Positions 16,386 through 24,915 of a stretch of DNA of 33,013 nucleotides are shown one piece after another. The first letter of the stretch is position 1. The number at the start of each line of letters is the position of its first letter. This stretch comes from an uncultured Mycoplasmatota bacterium (lineage in GTDB: Bacteria > Bacillota_I > Bacilli_A > RF39 > UBA660): contig CAOJYR010000016.1 in NCBI GenBank assembly GCA_948465965.1, positions 1 through 33,013 of the forward strand. Reading direction: 5' to 3'. Made by a program: the position numbers and the translations under genes. Under the pieces are notes generated by a model. That model saw nothing but the letters and a program-made list of their open reading frames with translations. It was not told where the DNA came from and made no database searches.

Positions 16386-18104
16386 TTATACTTTTTCATT
16401 AAATAAATCTATGTAATATTTATTATTTTTTATTAATTGTTTATGGTTAGCTATACCCACAACTCTACCATTTTCTAGAACTACTAATTTATCTGCTTTT
16501 TTCATTAAATCTTTATTATGTGTAATTATGATGATTGTGTGATCTTTTTTTAATTCTTTTAAAAGATCTATTATTTGTTTTGTTGTTTTTGGATCAAGGG
16601 ATGAGGTTACTTCATCTAAAAGAATTATTTCTGCTTTAGTAAGAAGGGTTCTAGCAAGCGATAACAACTGTTTTTGTCCACCACTAATATTTGTGGCATC
16701 TTCTTTCAAAATAGTATTATAACCCTTTGGGAGGGACATAATAAATTTATGGATGCCCACTCTTTTGCAGGCTTTTATTTGATTGTCTTTGTTACTATCT
16801 ACTAGAGATAAATTATCTTTTATACTCATATTAAATATAAATGTTTTTTGATTTACTATGGATACATTAGAGCTATGGACTTCTTTTTTATAGTTATAAA
16901 TATTTATATTATCTATTAATATTTCACCTTTATCTGGTTTATATAATCTAAGTAGTAAATTAAATAGGGTTGTTTTTCCAGCACCTGTATGACCGACTAT
17001 AGTAGTTATTTCCTGGGGTTCAGCTTTGAAAGAAACGTTATTTAAGGTTTGATTATCTTTATACTTAAAACAGACATTTTTAAATTCTAGTCTTCCGATA
17101 ATATCATCATTATCTTCGAATCCTCTTATACTTAACGACTTATAATTTATAATATCGCTTATTCTATACATTGAAATTGCTTCTTCTTTGATACTCATAT
17201 TATTATTCATAATTGTTGATGCTGTTTCTTTTACTTTTTCATAATAAGATATAAGTAACAAAAATACTGTTAATGTTATTTTGTTATTTATCATTAGTAT
17301 AGTCAAGAATATATACATTAAAATTTTTCCAAGTTGAATTATTCCTGATCCTACTGTTTGTTTTAGAAAATAACTTTTTCTCTTATTAAAATAGCTTTTC
17401 TCCCAAGAAGCTCTATAGTTTTTAAATTTATTATTCAACTTGCTTGATAAATTTAGGCTCTTTACATCTTTTAATCCGTGTAAGAGTTCAGATAATAGTC
17501 CTGTTAATTTATCAGCATAATATCTTTGCTTTTTAAAATAGAATGCGTTTTTAGTATTACAAATATTTGCAAAATAACAGTAGACTATGTTTATTAATAT
17601 AACATATATGCCTATTAGCATACTTTGCTTTATAAAAACTATAATAATTATCACTAATTTTATACAATTATTTATATTTGATATTAAAAATGATGGGAGT
17701 TCCGCTATATTTATTAAATCCATATTACAGGTATTTACTATTTTTCCAGAAGTTAATTTATTATTATATTCTTCATCAAAGTTATAAATACTATTTATTA
17801 CTCTTTTATGTAAATTAACATAACATTTCTTAAAATAACTAGCATAGTAAAAATAGTCTCCATATAAAAATATATTATGTATTAAATATAATAAAGCGAG
17901 TAGACCTATCATTATAAAGGTTTCATTATATAAACTATTGGTTAAATTTTCAATTATTGTTGCGGCTACTAAGGGTATTAATAGACTACTAATCTCTGTT
18001 AGGATATCAAAAATAATAAATAAAATTAGGTTTTTATCTTTTATACTAATTAGGTTAGAATAATCTTTCATTATTTTAAAATTTTCTTTTATCATATACA
18101 TCAC
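16386..18104 (-). CDS. ABC exporter, fused membrane and ATPase domains
   Basis: The 572-residue protein is a half-transporter: six hydrophobic segments in residues 20-300 (for example NLILFIIFDILTEISSLLIPL and CIKLVIIIIVF), then an ATPase with Walker A GHTGAGKTTLF (near 370), signature ISGGQKQLL, Walker B IILLDEVTSSLD and the switch His in IIITHNKDL. It likely exports peptides, lipids or drugs and must dimerise; no partner subunit is adjacent. The start is uncertain: GTG 18104, ATG 18101 and ATG 18095 all lack a good ribosome binding site. It lies 65 bases after an AraC-type gene, so regulation by that protein is likely. Confidence 0.9.
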   Translation of the reverse strand: MMYMIKENFKIMKDYSNLISIKDKNLILFIIFDILTEISSLLIPLVAATIIENLTNSLYNETFIMIGLLALLYLIHNIFLYGDYFYYASYFKKCYVNLHKRVINSIYNFDEEYNNKLTSGKIVNTCNMDLINIAELPSFLISNINNCIKLVIIIIVFIKQSMLIGIYVILINIVYCYFANICNTKNAFYFKKQRYYADKLTGLLSELLHGLKDVKSLNLSSKLNNKFKNYRASWEKSYFNKRKSYFLKQTVGSGIIQLGKILMYIFLTILMINNKITLTVFLLLISYYEKVKETASTIMNNNMSIKEEAISMYRISDIINYKSLSIRGFEDNDDIIGRLEFKNVCFKYKDNQTLNNVSFKAEPQEITTIVGHTGAGKTTLFNLLLRLYKPDKGEILIDNINIYNYKKEVHSSNVSIVNQKTFIFNMSIKDNLSLVDSNKDNQIKACKRVGIHKFIMSLPKGYNTILKEDATNISGGQKQLLSLARTLLTKAEIILLDEVTSSLDPKTTKQIIDLLKELKKDHTIIIITHNKDLMKKADKLVVLENGRVVGIANHKQLIKNNKYYIDLFNEKV

Positions 18105-18169
18105 ATTATCATTATAAAATGATTTTATTTTTTGTTTTTGATAATTTGAATATTGGATTTGTTAAAAGT

Positions 18170-18964
18170 CTATTTTATTGACACATAAATATAACAGTGA
18201 TCTTTTTCATACAATTCAAAATCATCATTTGGACATAAACTATAATTTGTGGAAGGAAACCATCTGCGATAAATATTTTCTTGTATCTTTACAATATCTT
18301 TTTGTTCTCTAGAATTTAATTGAAATACAGCATATTTCCCGCCCTTTATTGTATGTGTTTCTAAATTTTCATCTTTATGTTTAGATCCTACAAAATAGTG
18401 ATATGTATCCTCTACTTTTGTAGAAATTCCATACATACCATGTTCCTCGAACTTTTTATGGTAACCATTTTTTCTCATTTTGAAATAAAGTTTTCTTATC
18501 AAATATAAGTAATTTTGTCTATCTTCTGATGATACAGAAAAACAATATATTTTTATTGGTTCTATACTTTTTATTTCATAATCAAAGTCTAGATCTATAG
18601 AATTATTTTTATCAAATTCTATTATAGGGAAAATTTTATGTTTTTTTGTGCTTGTTCTGCACGCCTTTGGAGTTATTCCAAAAAGATTTTTAAATGCTCT
18701 TGTGAATGAGGCTTGTGAGTTATATTGGTATTTTATGGCAATATCTATTATTTTTGTATTTGTGGTATTTAATTCTTCAAAAGCCTTACTCAGTCTTCTT
18801 TTTTTAATGTATTCAGTCAAAGTCATATTGGTTAAAAATGTAAATATTCTTTGTAGAATAAAATCATTAACACCTATTATTTTTCCTAATTCTTTATAAT
18901 CTATATTGGTGTCTAGATGGTTTTCAATATATTCTATCATTTTATTTAAACTTTCTATATACAT
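18170..18964 (-). CDS. AraC-type regulator with GyrI-like effector domain
   Basis: The 264-residue protein has two helix-turn-helix motifs at the N-terminus: DYKELGKIIGVNDFILQRIF, and IDIAIKYQYNSQASFTRAFK, which ends in FGITPKACR (about residues 90-105). The C-terminal part (about residues 130-264) has a GyrI-like pattern with TYHYFVGS and GGKYAVFQL plus YRRWFPSTNY, as in Rob/BltR-type drug sensors. It likely binds a small molecule and activates the ABC exporter gene just downstream. I choose ATG 18964 because AGGAG is 8 bases before it; the upstream GTG overlaps the ribosome binding site. Only 45 bases separate it from the HipA-like gene's stop. Confidence 0.9.
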   Translation of the reverse strand: MYIESLNKMIEYIENHLDTNIDYKELGKIIGVNDFILQRIFTFLTNMTLTEYIKKRRLSKAFEELNTTNTKIIDIAIKYQYNSQASFTRAFKNLFGITPKACRTSTKKHKIFPIIEFDKNNSIDLDFDYEIKSIEPIKIYCFSVSSEDRQNYLYLIRKLYFKMRKNGYHKKFEEHGMYGISTKVEDTYHYFVGSKHKDENLETHTIKGGKYAVFQLNSREQKDIVKIQENIYRRWFPSTNYSLCPNDDFELYEKDHCYIYVSIK

Positions 18965-19009
18965 CTTATTCACTCCTATTAAAGTCTCGTTTTAAGTTTG
19001 CTTTCATTT

Positions 19010-20119
19010 TTATTTTACTTTTACTTTATTTTTATCTAATCTTTTTGTAAGTTCATTTTTTAAGGTCATTGCGACTTCCAAAACTTCTTCTTGTATTAAT
19101 TTGCTAATCATATCTAAATCAATGTCCTTTTTAGGCGTGTTTTTTTCAGATTGCTCTTTGGCTTTTATTGGATTGTTTTCTTTGTAAAGGGCAATTCCTG
19201 CTTCAAAATCATTACTATTAAATGGTTTTATAAAATTATTATCTTTTAGGTTTATTGGATTTTTCTTCAAGTCATTAATAAATAGTTCTAATCTTTCTAA
19301 GAAGTCTAGTGTTACATTTTCATATCTTTTTACAATAATATTTAAATTTTCTCGAAGAGGATAAAATTTAGAAGTTAGCCCTGATTCTTCAACCATATGG
19401 ATAAGCAATTTATCTATCTCATCTAACACTTCAGTATCTGTCAATCTAATGATAAATTCATTAAATGTTTTTTTGTGTTCCTCTAAATCATCTAAAAACA
19501 TAAACATAGTGGAAAACTCATGATCAATAGGTGGGGCTAGGCTAGTTAGTTCTTTATCCTTTGAAATAAAATTGACATTTTCATAATGGAAGTTTTGATC
19601 TGCTCTTAAAACAGAAAATAGTATCTGTTTTGCCAGATTCTCTCCTAGATTTCTATTTTCTTTTATTAATTTTGAGTCAAATATATTTGTATAATCATAT
19701 ATCTTCATACAATAGTTTTTATATTCATTTATATCTACTTCTGAGTCAGGATTGTCTCTAAAGTGTTCAAACAAATTAACTAGTTTTTCATCCTTGTTTA
19801 TAATTGAGGGAACTATAGTTCCTTCATTATGATACTTTGGTACATATTCATCATAATGACTACATATGGCTAATCTATATACTGGGGCTTTTTTATCAAA
19901 ATACTCTTGAATGATATTTGACCAAAATAGCTCACTATAGGCAAAGAATGGTGTTGAATAAGGTTTTGTTTTAGAAAGTGGTTTAAATATTTCTTCTTTA
20001 CCATCTTTTAAAAATACAGGAAAGAATTTTTGACTTTTAATTTTTCCTTGTGCTTCTACTTCTAAGTTTCTATTTCTTTTATTATAGTTATAGTATTCTA
20101 CTTTATAGTTAAAGTTCAT
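19010..20119 (-). CDS. HipA-like kinase-fold protein
   Basis: The 369-residue protein has the HipA/CtkA-like kinase pattern: an ATP-binding lysine in EEIFKP (Lys46), a glutamate in FAYSELFW (Glu63) that could pair with it, a catalytic-loop-like LRADQNFHYENVNFI (Asp174, Asn181 or Asn183) and a metal-binding APPIDHE (Asp199). The C-terminal 120 residues are helical and charged and unrecognised. HipA phosphorylates tRNA synthetases in toxin-antitoxin systems; here no HipB-like antitoxin is adjacent, so a toxin role is not shown. I start it at ATG 20119, 10-11 bases after AAGGA; an upstream GTG is too close to that site. It is divergent from the other kinase-like gene. Confidence 0.72.
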   Translation of the reverse strand: MNFNYKVEYYNYNKRNRNLEVEAQGKIKSQKFFPVFLKDGKEEIFKPLSKTKPYSTPFFAYSELFWSNIIQEYFDKKAPVYRLAICSHYDEYVPKYHNEGTIVPSIINKDEKLVNLFEHFRDNPDSEVDINEYKNYCMKIYDYTNIFDSKLIKENRNLGENLAKQILFSVLRADQNFHYENVNFISKDKELTSLAPPIDHEFSTMFMFLDDLEEHKKTFNEFIIRLTDTEVLDEIDKLLIHMVEESGLTSKFYPLRENLNIIVKRYENVTLDFLERLELFINDLKKNPINLKDNNFIKPFNSNDFEAGIALYKENNPIKAKEQSEKNTPKKDIDLDMISKLIQEEVLEVAMTLKNELTKRLDKNKVKVK

Positions 20120-20175
20120 CGTTATCACTTTCCTTATATATAAATTTATTATGGTAAGAGCTGTTTTTGTTATTT

Positions 20176-20205
20176 ATTATAATACATTTAACTTATATAA
20201 GTAAA
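20176..20205 (-). promoter_or_regulatory. Promoter of the HipA-like gene
   Basis: On the minus strand TTTACT (20200-20205), an 18-base spacer and TATAAT (20176-20181) form a moderate promoter, about 57 bases before the ATG at 20119. Confidence 0.5.
20191..20202. promoter_or_regulatory. Perfect 12-base palindrome in the divergent gap
   Basis: ACTTATATAAGT is a perfect palindrome inside the gap between the two kinase-like genes, overlapping the -35 of the HipA-like promoter. It could be an operator for a dimeric regulator, but AT-rich palindromes also arise by chance. Confidence 0.35.
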
Positions 20206-20222
20206 TTAAAGGAGAGTTTTTC

Positions 20223-20250
20223 TTGATTTTTTTCAATTTTATGTTATGAT
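20223..20250 (+). promoter_or_regulatory. Promoter of the plus-strand kinase-like gene
   Basis: TTGATT (20223-20228), a 16-base spacer and TATGAT (20245-20250), with TG one base before the -10, make an extended promoter. AGGGGTG (20263-20269) is the ribosome binding site, 7 bases before GTG 20277. Confidence 0.7.
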
Positions 20251-20276
20251 AATGTTCATTTTAGGGGTGTGATGTT

Positions 20277-21017
20277 GTGAAAAGAGAATTTATTAAAAAT
20301 ATTATTATTAATGATGAACTATTTGAGTTAAAAGGTGATCCTATTGGTAGAGGTGAGTTATCTGGTGTTACATATAGATTAAGGAGGGATAATTTAGATT
20401 TAGCAGTTAAATTATATTATCACGAACATCCTTTTGGAGATGATGACAGTTGGTATCCTGATATTCACACTTTGGAATATTTTACTGAAATATCTCATGA
20501 TGTTTATCCTATTCTTTTGAGCCATTATAAAGTAGAAGATGAAAATCATAATTATGTGGGATGTGCCTCTCCTTTTATAGAAGAGACTAGAGGTCCTACG
20601 GGGGATGCTATATGGAATCTGCCAAGGGACTCATTCTTTACTTATTTTTATAAAATATTTGGACAAATTCCTAAGTTAAGTAAGGCAGGAGTAGTTTTAG
20701 ATGATTGGAATATAAACAATATACGTTTAGGAAACCCAGTTAGTTATGAGGAGGGTATATACTGTTTTGATGATAGTAATTATTTTCTTTCTGATGATGT
20801 TAGTAGTAATAATTTAATTGATAATGAATTAATCGAAAATATTTTGTGTGATTATATTGAAGATAAATATTCTTACGATCTGCAGTCTAAGGTTTTGGAG
20901 GGGTTAAAAAGTAAAAGGAATTATATAGACTTTTTGGAAAAAAATAGTTTAGGCTATGCAACTATTGGTGAATTCTTAAATGATTATACTTCATGTTTAA
21001 AGAAAAAATATTATTAA
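20277..21017 (+). CDS. Protein-kinase-like fold protein
   Basis: The 246-residue protein has the outline of a eukaryotic-like (Hanks-type or related) kinase: a glycine-rich loop IGRGELSGVTY (Gly24, 26, 30), the ATP lysine in LAVKLYYHE (Lys45), a catalytic loop VLDDWNINNIRL (Asp142 or 143, Asn147 or 148) and YCFDDSNYF in the place of the DFG motif. The GVV.DD motif replaces the usual HRD. It has no membrane segment or sensor domain and is short for a Ser/Thr kinase, so it may be an aminoglycoside-phosphotransferase-like or atypical kinase. The start is GTG 20277. It is divergent from the HipA-like gene and ends in a bidirectional terminator. Confidence 0.72.
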   Translation: MKREFIKNIIINDELFELKGDPIGRGELSGVTYRLRRDNLDLAVKLYYHEHPFGDDDSWYPDIHTLEYFTEISHDVYPILLSHYKVEDENHNYVGCASPFIEETRGPTGDAIWNLPRDSFFTYFYKIFGQIPKLSKAGVVLDDWNINNIRLGNPVSYEEGIYCFDDSNYFLSDDVSSNNLIDNELIENILCDYIEDKYSYDLQSKVLEGLKSKRNYIDFLEKNSLGYATIGEFLNDYTSCLKKKYY

Positions 21018-21053
21018 AAAAAGAACTGTTAATTTTGTATAACAATTCTTTTT
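21018..21053. terminator. Bidirectional terminator between the kinase-like and M23 genes
   Basis: A 10-base stem with one mismatch (arms 21022-21031 and 21040-21049, eight-base loop) has As before it and Ts after it, so it can act on both strands. It lies between two converging stop codons 38 bases apart. Confidence 0.82.
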
Positions 21054-21055
21054 AA

Positions 21056-22264
21056 TTATCTAGTATTCCAACTTGATGGAAAACTTACATAGTTTGCTGG
21101 GTTGACTGTGCTTCTTTGATATGTTGCCCAAGTACAACCTCCTCCTGCTGACTTCCAATCACAAGTTGTTACTTCTAGGTGAAGGTGGGGACCAGTTGAC
21201 CATCCAGTATTTCCCATATTACCTATTTGAGTATTTACTGTGACATTCTGACCAACATTTACACTCCAACTGCTTAAATGGGCATATGTTGAATAAATAA
21301 TCCTACCTCCAACATAGTGTCTAATTTTTATTACTAAGGCTCCATATACATCATAGTATTTCGCACTAACTTGTCCAGCCATGATTGGATATATTGGGAT
21401 TGTTTTGTTACTACTAGATAGATCAATTCCCATGTGGGCTGTTCCTTTATATCCTTGTGTTACATAACCATATCCCATAGGTCTACATCGTCCATCAGCA
21501 CATGATGATCCCGCTCCAACATCAGGGATAGATCCACCCGAATTACTTGGAGGAATAAGACTTGCATAATATCTAGCAGTACAGCTATCAACGGATTCAT
21601 TTGTTCCACAGCCCATTCTTTGTAAATCTTTTATTTGTTGTTTTGCTGATTTAATTTGTTCTTCTAGACTAGGCATAGCTGCTTTTAGTGAGGCTGAATC
21701 TGCATTGATTCTTTCCTTTTCTGTTTCTAAATCTTTTTGAAGCTTATTTAACTCTGTTTTCTTCTTGGCAAGTTCTTTTTGTTTCAATTCATTCTTTTTA
21801 ATTAGGGCATCTAACTCTTTCATTATTTTATCATTGTACTCTGTAAGTTGTTCTACTATAGACATTCTATAGATCATATCAGTAATATTTGTGGCACCAA
21901 AGGCATACTCAAGATAAGTATTTTCGCCATTAGATATTTGATAATATTCCATTATCTTTTTACTTTCTTCGCTTTTCTCTTTGATTTCTTCATTACTCTT
22001 ATCTATTTCTTGTTGTAAAGATTCTACTTCCTGTTCAGTCTTTGTAATTTGAGATTGAATATCAGCTATTTTTTTCTTTATTTCTTCTACTTCAGCATCA
22101 TTTTTGGCAACCTTATCTTTTTTTGCCTGAAGTTCTGCAGTATATTTTGCTACTTCATCTTCAAATTGTTTAATTGTCTTAGCACTTGTATCTATAGGTA
22201 GTATTATGTAAGATACTGTAAGTGATAATATAATTAAACTGGTTAGTACTTTTTTAGTATTCAT
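21056..22264 (-). CDS. Coiled-coil M23 peptidoglycan peptidase (FtsEX partner)
   Basis: The 402-residue protein has a signal peptide (MNTKKVLTSLIILSLTVSY, cleavage likely after DTSA), then a long coiled coil from about residue 30 to 215 rich in K/E/Q, a linker with two cysteine pairs, and a LytM/M23 domain with TAHMGIDLS (zinc ligands His near 277, Asp near 281) and GPHLHLEV (His near 358 and 360). Such proteins are peptidoglycan hydrolases activated by FtsEX. It starts inside the ftsX stop region (overlap of one base, TAATG), so coupling with ftsX is expected, as in EnvC- or CwlO-type systems. It is the last gene before the terminator. Confidence 0.93.
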   Translation of the reverse strand: MNTKKVLTSLIILSLTVSYIILPIDTSAKTIKQFEDEVAKYTAELQAKKDKVAKNDAEVEEIKKKIADIQSQITKTEQEVESLQQEIDKSNEEIKEKSEESKKIMEYYQISNGENTYLEYAFGATNITDMIYRMSIVEQLTEYNDKIMKELDALIKKNELKQKELAKKKTELNKLQKDLETEKERINADSASLKAAMPSLEEQIKSAKQQIKDLQRMGCGTNESVDSCTARYYASLIPPSNSGGSIPDVGAGSSCADGRCRPMGYGYVTQGYKGTAHMGIDLSSSNKTIPIYPIMAGQVSAKYYDVYGALVIKIRHYVGGRIIYSTYAHLSSWSVNVGQNVTVNTQIGNMGNTGWSTGPHLHLEVTTCDWKSAGGGCTWATYQRSTVNPANYVSFPSSWNTR

Positions 22265-23163
22265 TATATTTTTAAATACTTTCTAACGGCACTGGCACTA
22301 CCAACCATACCTACTAATATACCAATTATAATTACAATTATAGATGTTGAATATATGAATGGTTCTGGCTTTATTAACTGAATTAACTCTGAGAATAAAT
22401 ATCCATCAAAATGTTTATAGAAAGCTAAATATCCATATGTTGTAAATATTACTGGAATCACTGATCCAAGTAAACCTAAGATCATTCCTTCTATAATAAA
22501 TGGTGTTTTTATAGTGAAGTTACTTGCTCCGACTAAACGCATGATGCTAATCTCTCTTTTTCTGGCTGAAATCGTTAATTTAATTGTATTGATAATTAAA
22601 AATACTGTAACGATTACTAGAGCTATTACAACTCCATAGGTTACTTTTTCGACAGAGGAAAAGGCACTAATTAATTTATCTACCATTCCCTCTCCATATC
22701 TAACTACTGATACCTTATCTATCTTTTTTATATTATCCGCTGTTCTAGCTATTTTTTCCACATTTTTTACCTTTACTTGAAAAGTATCTTTTAGAGGGCT
22801 TTCGTCTTCATTCCATCCCTCTAAAACAGTATTAAATACTTCTGATTCTTTTTGCATTTGTTCTTTTACTTCTTGTTTTGATTGAAAATCATATTTATCT
22901 ATATTGGATGTTTTATCTAATGCACTTTTTACTTCTTCTATATCCTCTTCTGTTGCATCAGTATCTAAAAATACAACTATAGTTAGATCTTTTTCTATTT
23001 CCTTAGTAAAGTTTTGAACATTGAATGATGCCATTATAGCAATCGCAACAATTATTAAAGTTATAGTTATACAAGAAATAGAGGCTAGGGATAAACTAAA
23101 ATTTCTTATTACGCTTTTGAAAGAATCTCTTATACTTCTTCCTAACATTCTAAACAGCTTCAT
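22264..23163 (-). CDS. ftsX: Cell division protein FtsX
   Basis: FtsX is the membrane subunit of the FtsEX ABC-type complex, which senses the cytoplasmic ATPase state and activates a hydrolase outside the cell. The 299-residue protein has the FtsX layout: TM1 (about residues 25-48), an extracellular domain of about 130 residues, TM2-TM4 with the ISARKREISIMRLVGAS motif after the second TM, and a final helix. It overlaps the end of ftsE by 14 bases and the next gene by one, indicating one co-translated operon. Confidence 0.97.
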   Translation of the reverse strand: MKLFRMLGRSIRDSFKSVIRNFSLSLASISCITITLIIVAIAIMASFNVQNFTKEIEKDLTIVVFLDTDATEEDIEEVKSALDKTSNIDKYDFQSKQEVKEQMQKESEVFNTVLEGWNEDESPLKDTFQVKVKNVEKIARTADNIKKIDKVSVVRYGEGMVDKLISAFSSVEKVTYGVVIALVIVTVFLIINTIKLTISARKREISIMRLVGASNFTIKTPFIIEGMILGLLGSVIPVIFTTYGYLAFYKHFDGYLFSELIQLIKPEPFIYSTSIIVIIIGILVGMVGSASAVRKYLKI

Positions 23164-23848
23164 TATCGTAAGTTCCTTTCTGTTTAAAGTTTACTAGGTG
23201 TCCATCTTTTAAAGTAATTACTTGTTTTTTCATTTTGTTAACAATGTCTTTATCATGTGTTGCCATTATTATTGTTGTACCACGTGATTTATTAATATCT
23301 TCTAAAACCTTCATTATTTCCATACTTCTTTCAGGATCTAGGTTTCCTGTTGGTTCATCACATAACAGTAGTTTTGGATCATTCACAATCGCTCGTGCAA
23401 TGGCTACACGTTGTTGTTCTCCTCCTGATAATTGATCTGGATAATTATGAACCTTATTTTTTAACCCTACTTCTTCTAGCGCTTTTAAAACTTTTATTCT
23501 CGTAATATCTTTTTTGGCTCCTATTACTTCCATAGCAAATGCTACATTTTCATAAACTGTTAATTTGGGAAGTAATCTATAATCTTGAAAAACGATTCCT
23601 AATTTTCGTCTTAATTTATAAACTTTTTTATTTCTCAATTTGGCTACATCAAGACCTCCAACTATTATTTGTCCCTTTGTTGGTTTTTCTTCTCGATATA
23701 GCATTTTTATTAAAGTGCTTTTTCCACTTCCTGAACCACCGATTACAAAGACAAATGAGCCTTTTTTTATAGCAAGGTTTAGATCATATATAGCTGTAAC
23801 ACCGTTTCTATATTTTTTTTCAACATTTTTAATTCTAATTAAATCCAT
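23150..23848 (-). CDS. ftsE: Cell division ATPase FtsE
   Basis: FtsE is the ATPase of FtsEX. The 232-residue protein has Walker A GGSGSGKSTLI (near residue 37), the Q-loop FQDYRLLP, signature LSGGEQQRVAIARA, Walker B LLLCDEPTGNLD and the switch histidine in MATHDKD. The YRLLPKLTVYENVAFAMEV stretch is typical of FtsE rather than other ABC ATPases. ATG 23848 is taken because GGAGGT is 4 bases before it; the frame upstream to 23860 would start at a GTG inside that site. It has its own extended -10 promoter at 23872-23880. Confidence 0.97.
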   Translation of the reverse strand: MDLIRIKNVEKKYRNGVTAIYDLNLAIKKGSFVFVIGGSGSGKSTLIKMLYREEKPTKGQIIVGGLDVAKLRNKKVYKLRRKLGIVFQDYRLLPKLTVYENVAFAMEVIGAKKDITRIKVLKALEEVGLKNKVHNYPDQLSGGEQQRVAIARAIVNDPKLLLCDEPTGNLDPERSMEIMKVLEDINKSRGTTIIMATHDKDIVNKMKKQVITLKDGHLVNFKQKGTYDNEAV

Positions 23849-23871
23849 TTCTACCTCCACTAGTATAAATT

Positions 23872-23880
23872 ATTATACCA
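23872..23880 (-). promoter_or_regulatory. Extended -10 promoter for ftsE
   Basis: The minus strand reads TGGTATAAT, 24 bases before the ATG at 23848. It follows directly after the terminator of the Rpn gene. No clear -35 is seen. Confidence 0.7.
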
Positions 23881-23893
23881 CAAAATTCGACAT

Positions 23894-23923
23894 AAAAAAA
23901 GCAAGAATAACAAAGTTAGTCTT
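23894..23923 (-). terminator. Terminator after the Rpn gene
   Basis: On the minus strand a 9-base stem with one mismatch (arms 23903-23911 and 23915-23923, three-base loop) is followed by GC and seven Ts. It lies about 37 bases past the Rpn-gene stop and just before the ftsE promoter. Confidence 0.7.
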
Positions 23924-23959
23924 CCAATTAATGGTCCTTTACAAAATTAAGCGCTTATT

Positions 23960-24817
23960 TTATTCTGGATCGTTTTGATTATTATATCTTTTTATTTCCT
24001 CTATGGTTAATCCTGTACACTCTGCTATTGTACTTATATCAATATTTTTGTTTAACATAGATTTAGCCATTTCCTTTTTTTCTTGCTCTATTCCATCAGC
24101 TACTCCGTTACGATATCCTTCATTTTTTGCGGAGTTTTCCATCTTCTTTTGTACAATACTTGCATCATATAGTGCTCCAAAATATTTATCTTGACTTAAT
24201 TTTTCTAATTCATCCACTATACTTAAGGCCTCCTTATCGTTGACTGCGAATGCTCTCATTTCTTCATAACTTTCACATGTAAACATTGCTAGATAATTTT
24301 CTAATAAATTTTCTTTATTGTAACATGTTTCTTTACAATTTCCTAGATATATTTCATAATCCTTTATTCCCTCTATTAGTAAATCGTGTTTTTTATCTAC
24401 AAATTCGTATAAGGATAGTTTTATATCTTTATTATCTTTTGAATATCCATTATTAAAATTAATTTGAGTAACATAAATATTTTTATAATCTTCTCCAGAT
24501 ATATAGGGATTTCCTGCGAGTCTATATAAGTAAGTATGATTTTTTATAGAACTATATTCTGTAGGGTTTTGGTTCACTTCTATATTAACGATATAATTAT
24601 CTTTTTTTAGTACTATATCTAATCTATAATCTTTATTGCTATTACCTGTATTTAATTCGTTATCTACTAATACGTAATCACTTAAATCAATATTTGTTTT
24701 TAAGAATATTACTTTCTCTAACCATTTTCTATGTCTATCACTCTTCCATAAATATTTAAAAGTAGTATCGTTTAATAATGATACAAATTGTCTCTTTTTA
24801 TTATTTCCTTCTGCCAT
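23960..24817 (-). CDS. Rpn-family PD-(D/E)XK nuclease
   Basis: The 285-residue protein matches Rpn/transposase-like PD-(D/E)XK nucleases: an N-terminal DTTFKYLW, the core DYRLDIVLKKDNYIVNIEVNQN (about residues 70-91) and AGNPYISGEDYKNIYVTQI following it. In the core, the Asp in RLD and the Glu in IEV fit the nuclease site, with VNQN in place of the usual ExK/ExQ tail. The C-terminus is helical with a GLTIEEIKRYN motif that resembles a short HTH. The family includes recombination-promoting nucleases; several are defensive or mobile. ATG 24817 has AGGAGG 6 bases before it. The gene has its own promoter and terminator. Confidence 0.85.
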   Translation of the reverse strand: MAEGNNKKRQFVSLLNDTTFKYLWKSDRHRKWLEKVIFLKTNIDLSDYVLVDNELNTGNSNKDYRLDIVLKKDNYIVNIEVNQNPTEYSSIKNHTYLYRLAGNPYISGEDYKNIYVTQINFNNGYSKDNKDIKLSLYEFVDKKHDLLIEGIKDYEIYLGNCKETCYNKENLLENYLAMFTCESYEEMRAFAVNDKEALSIVDELEKLSQDKYFGALYDASIVQKKMENSAKNEGYRNGVADGIEQEKKEMAKSMLNKNIDISTIAECTGLTIEEIKRYNNQNDPE

Positions 24818-24860
24818 TATCTTCCTCCTAATAATTTGTCTCATTCGAATAAGTAGATAA

Positions 24861-24889
24861 ACTATAACAAAAGAGAATAAGAATAACAA
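24861..24889 (-). promoter_or_regulatory. Promoter of the Rpn gene
   Basis: On the minus strand TTGTTA (24884-24889), a 17-base spacer and TATAGT (24861-24866), also preceded by TG one base upstream, form a promoter about 44 bases before the ATG at 24817. Confidence 0.65.
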
Positions 24890-24915
24890 ATCACACTTTT
24901 TATGGATTCAAAAGG

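Noticed and set aside
19010-20119. Toxin-antitoxin hipBA operon
   Set aside because: No HipB-like HTH gene is next to the HipA-like gene. The downstream AraC gene is a regulator of another type.
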